64,000 nucleotides of DNA from Alistipes senegalensis (GTDB lineage Bacteria > Pseudomonadota > Gammaproteobacteria > Burkholderiales > Burkholderiaceae_D), in assembly GCA_023664945.1 (NCBI GenBank), contig JAMPER010000001.1:939373-1003372 (forward strand), written 5' to 3'. The position numbers and the translations under genes are program-made. Numbering within the stretch: position 1 is the stretch's first letter; every line of letters begins with the position of its first letter. Below are positions 60,244 through 64,000 of this stretch, one piece after another. Below the pieces are notes generated by a model. It was not told the DNA's origin, made no database searches, and was given only the letters and a program-made list of their open reading frames with translations.

Positions 60244-60514
60244 TTATAAATCTCATGCCCATTTGGCATTATTCGTAGTAAGTCTATAATTCTCAGCCTG
60301 CTTTTCTTTCTGATTTACAAAAGCAGATTCATATCCCTAATATGATCATAAACCCATATGCCGACTCTTATGAGTATCACTGCCACCAATAACAGAGGAA
60401 TACTGGAATGAATACCTGCCCTCTTGATCAGGGTTTCTCTGAAGATCAATACTGCATACACTACATAACTGCGAAAGACATCTTGCAAGATATAAAACAA
60501 CTTGCGAATACAAA
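60244..60514. other. gap between dpnI and guaA with one weak hydrophobic frame
   Basis: A minus-strand frame ending at 60315 encodes a hydrophobic peptide with VVYAVLIFRETLIKR and IPLLLVAVILIRVGIWVYD. Its open frame runs back through the guaA terminator, so any start must lie downstream of it, and I see no ribosome-binding site. I leave it as a possible remnant. Confidence 0.35.
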
Positions 60515-60560
60515 TTGAAAAAGGCGGGCATTTACTTCCCAAATGCCCGCCTTTCTTTTC
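60515..60560. terminator. strong terminator after guaA
   Basis: AAAGGCGGGCATTT (60520-60533) pairs perfectly with AAATGCCCGCCTTT (60541-60554) around a 7-base loop, with A and T tracts on both sides. It ends the guaB-guaA unit on the minus strand six bases after the guaA stop and can work in both directions. Confidence 0.93.
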
Positions 60561-60565
60561 TCCTG

Positions 60566-62167
60566 CTACTCCCACTCAATCGTGGCAGGTGGTTTGCCGG
60601 AAATGTCATACACCACCCGGTTAATGCCTCTCACCTCATTGATAATGCGGTTGGAAACGCGGCCCAAAAGCGTATGCGGCAAATGCGCCCATTGCGCTGT
60701 CATAAAATCCTGCGTCTGGACAGCACGCAGGGCCACCACATAATCATACGTACGGCCATCGCCCATCACACCGACTGATTTCACCGGCAAAAACACCGCA
60801 AATGCCTGGCTGGTCGCATCATACCAGCTCATGCCGTTGCTTCCGGCAGCATCAACCGGCGTTTTCCGCAGCTCCTCAATGAAAATGGCGTCGGCCTGCC
60901 TTAACAAATCGGCATATTCCGGCCGCACCTCGCCCAGAATGCGTACACCCAAACCGGGGCCGGGGAAAGGATGGCGGTACACCATTTCAGGCGGCAAACC
61001 AAGCGCCAGCCCCAATTCACGCACCTCATCCTTGAAAAGTTCGCGCAACGGCTCCAGCAGTTTCAGGTTCAACTCTTCCGGCAGGCCACCCACATTGTGA
61101 TGGCTCTTGATGGTATGCCCTTTTTTGCCTTTCCCGGCACTTTCAATCACATCCGGATAAATCGTGCCCTGCGCCAGCCATTTTGCATCCTGTATCTTGG
61201 CAGCCTCTGCATGGAATACCTCCACAAACTCCCGTCCGATAATCTTGCGTTTTTCCTCAGGGTCAGTTACCCCTGCCAGACACTGCATGAACTGGGCAGA
61301 GGCATCCACATGCACCACCTTAACCCCCAGGTTTCGCGCAAACATTTCCATAACCATCTTTGCTTCATTCAAACGAAGCAGGCCATGATCCACAAAAACA
61401 CAAGTCAACTGGTTTCCAATAGCGCGATGAATCAGGGCTGCCGCAACACTGGAATCCACCCCGCCGGACAAGCCGAGAATCACGCCCTCATTGCCTACCT
61501 GCTTCCTGATGGCATGAACCGCTTCCTCCACATAATCCGACATATTCCAGTCCGGCTTGCAGCCGCAAATCTCATGGACAAACCGTGCCAGAATCGCCTT
61601 ACCCTGCACAGTGTGGGTCACCTCCGGATGGAACTGCACCGCATAAAACCGGCGTGCCTCATCAGCCATACCTGCAATAGGGCAGGCCTCGTTTGAAGCC
61701 ATCAGCGCAAACCCCGGCGGCATGGCCGCCACCTTGTCGCCATGGCTCATCCAGACCCGAAGAATGCTGTTCCCTTCCGGCGAAACCGTATCACAAATCC
61801 CTGCCAGCAAGGCAGTAGGCTGGCATGCCTTGACTTCAGCATAACCAAATTCACGAATGCTGCCATTTTCGACACGGCCGCCAAGCTGCGCCGCCATAGT
61901 CTGCATACCGTAACAGATACCCAAAACCGGCACGCCCCGCTCAAACACCGCCTGCGGCGCACGAGGAGTATCCCCTTCCGTCACACTTTCCGGGCCACCT
62001 GAAAGGATAATGCCTCGCAATGATCCATCGCTGCCATAACCGCGCACATATTCCTCACCGGCATCATAAGGAATCACCTCGGAAAAAACACCTGCCTCGC
62101 GCACACGGCGTGCGATCAACTGGGTAACCTGGGAACCAAAATCAATAATCAGGATTCGTGAGTGCAT
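60566..62167 (-). CDS. guaA: GMP synthase
   Basis: This 533-residue enzyme makes GMP from XMP. The glutamine amidotransferase half has [16 protein letters not shown] (nucleophile Cys) and FHPEVTHT; the ATP-pyrophosphatase half has [20 protein letters not shown]; the dimerisation domain ends with [16 protein letters not shown], the family C-terminus. It is 78 bp after guaB on the same strand, with a GC-rich hairpin in between. Confidence 0.97.
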   Translation of the reverse strand: MHSRILIIDFGSQVTQLIARRVREAGVFSEVIPYDAGEEYVRGYGSDGSLRGIILSGGPESVTEGDTPRAPQAVFERGVPVLGICYGMQTMAAQLGGRVENGSIREFGYAEVKACQPTALLAGICDTVSPEGNSILRVWMSHGDKVAAMPPGFALMASNEACPIAGMADEARRFYAVQFHPEVTHTVQGKAILARFVHEICGCKPDWNMSDYVEEAVHAIRKQVGNEGVILGLSGGVDSSVAAALIHRAIGNQLTCVFVDHGLLRLNEAKMVMEMFARNLGVKVVHVDASAQFMQCLAGVTDPEEKRKIIGREFVEVFHAEAAKIQDAKWLAQGTIYPDVIESAGKGKKGHTIKSHHNVGGLPEELNLKLLEPLRELFKDEVRELGLALGLPPEMVYRHPFPGPGLGVRILGEVRPEYADLLRQADAIFIEELRKTPVDAAGSNGMSWYDATSQAFAVFLPVKSVGVMGDGRTYDYVVALRAVQTQDFMTAQWAHLPHTLLGRVSNRIINEVRGINRVVYDISGKPPATIEWE

Positions 62168-62194
62168 ACATCATATTCCGGTTGAAGAGTCATA

Positions 62195-62221
62195 CAGGCC
62201 CGGGCCAATCACCCGGGCCTG
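62195..62221. repeat. GC-rich inverted repeat in the guaB-guaA gap
   Basis: CAGGCCCGGG (62195-62204) pairs perfectly with CCCGGGCCTG (62212-62221) over 7 bases. No T tract follows on either strand, so it is more likely a transcript-stabilising or attenuating hairpin that sets the guaB:guaA ratio than a terminator. Confidence 0.7.
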
Positions 62222-62245
62222 CGTGGGTGCGGAAATGCAACTGGG

Positions 62246-63709
<1,464 letters not shown>

Positions 63710-63732
63710 CTATCCTGTTGGCACAAAAGAGA

Positions 63733-63760
63733 ATTATATAGATTTTTTGGTGACAGTAAA
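63733..63760 (-). promoter_or_regulatory. guaB: sigma-70-type promoter of guaB-guaA
   Basis: On the minus strand TTTACT (63760-63755) and TATAAT (63738-63733) are 16 bp apart, just 27 bp before the guaB start. The -10 is a perfect match and the leader is very short. Confidence 0.65.
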
Positions 63761-64000
63761 AGCAGTCATCAAATACAACATCTTTCACAATCGTCCCATT
63801 TTAAACAAAACAGACTGGCTCCTCATCGCTCTGCGCTCTCTGCTCTGTCTGGCCTGATCTGCCTTTCTGCCTCTTGCTTTCCCTCTCTTCTCTTTTTTGT
63901 TTTTCCTGTTTTTGTTTTTCTTTTCTTTGATTGTGTCCTGCCCTAAAATCTATGTAACTTTGTTTTTCTTCATCTTTTTGTTTTTTCTAGGCTTTTGGGG
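63761..64000. other. pyrimidine-rich 240-bp end region without a supported gene
   Basis: The plus strand from about 63830 is dominated by C and T, and the minus strand by A and G. The minus frames encode Lys/Arg/Glu-rich low-complexity peptide, broken by a TAG about 45 bases from the window edge. It could be the charged tail of a gene beyond the edge or a purine-rich leader. I cannot decide. Confidence 0.35.

Noticed and set aside
60500-60575. Upstream part of the small minus frame near guaA
   Set aside because: It runs through the strong guaA terminator, so it cannot be a normal coding start.

Overview
This is a stretch of bacterial chromosome with medium GC (about half, judged by eye) and dense coding. 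The gene families and their order (pyrG-kdsA-eno-ftsB, tsaB-rimI-udg, alr/radA/lplT, mltG-tmk-holB-tatD, guaB-guaA, bioF-bioH-bioC) point to a betaproteobacterium of the Burkholderiales. The family Oxalobacteraceae, perhaps a host-associated genus such as Oxalobacter, is my best guess; this is inference from gene content, because no rRNA lies in the window.

Layout. 1-6.1 kb: the start of mnmH, an AT-rich palindrome, a large DUF2157/GDYXXLXY membrane protein, and a divergent heavy-metal pair (P-type ATPase and MerR-type regulator) with a clear 19-bp-spacer MerR promoter. 6.2-8.4 kb: hpnD-hpnE (squalene formation). 8.4-18.2 kb: radA-alr facing lplT, a tonB-exbB-exbD set, the udg-rimI-tsaB operon, two tandem CoA-binding proteins and gluQ. 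18.4-21.5 kb: a thioredoxin-like protein, a pyridine nucleotide-disulfide oxidoreductase homologue without its redox disulfide, and a small mobile-element scar (phage-type gene plus broken integrase end) beside tRNA-Asn. 21.6-31.6 kb: ftsB, eno, kdsA, pyrG, comEC, tatD, lolD, lolC, all on the minus strand. 31.8-36.6 kb: recJ, nadB, an exported ankyrin protein, and a short transcription unit with a structured leader, a 24-codon ORF and a terminator. 36.6-46.9 kb: a second tatD, holB, tmk and mltG; then TANGO2-like, bioF, bioH and bioC; then a YihY-type membrane protein and a D-2-hydroxyacid dehydrogenase-type flavoprotein. 47.2-53.5 kb: clpB with a heat-shock-type promoter, crcB, moaE, a DUF3300 protein and an EamA exporter with its AraC regulator. 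53.9-58.6 kb: a run of queE, queD, tadA, ldcA, nadA and nadC. 58.7-60.2 kb: a probable acquired patch with a DUF4367-like protein and a stand-alone DpnI-type methyl-directed restriction enzyme. 60.5-63.8 kb: guaB-guaA with promoter and terminator. The last 240 bases are strongly pyrimidine-rich and hold no gene I can support.

Most of the window is housekeeping: NAD, biotin, GTP and CTP synthesis, queuosine precursor synthesis, tRNA modification (t6A, inosine, GluQ), lipoprotein export, KDO synthesis and replication. The parts most worth a second look are the DpnI homologue, the disulfide-less oxidoreductase, the tRNA-Asn integration scar, and the small-ORF/sRNA unit near 36.3 kb. I found no CRISPR array and no complete insertion sequence. 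I did not find a clearly new multi-gene system.
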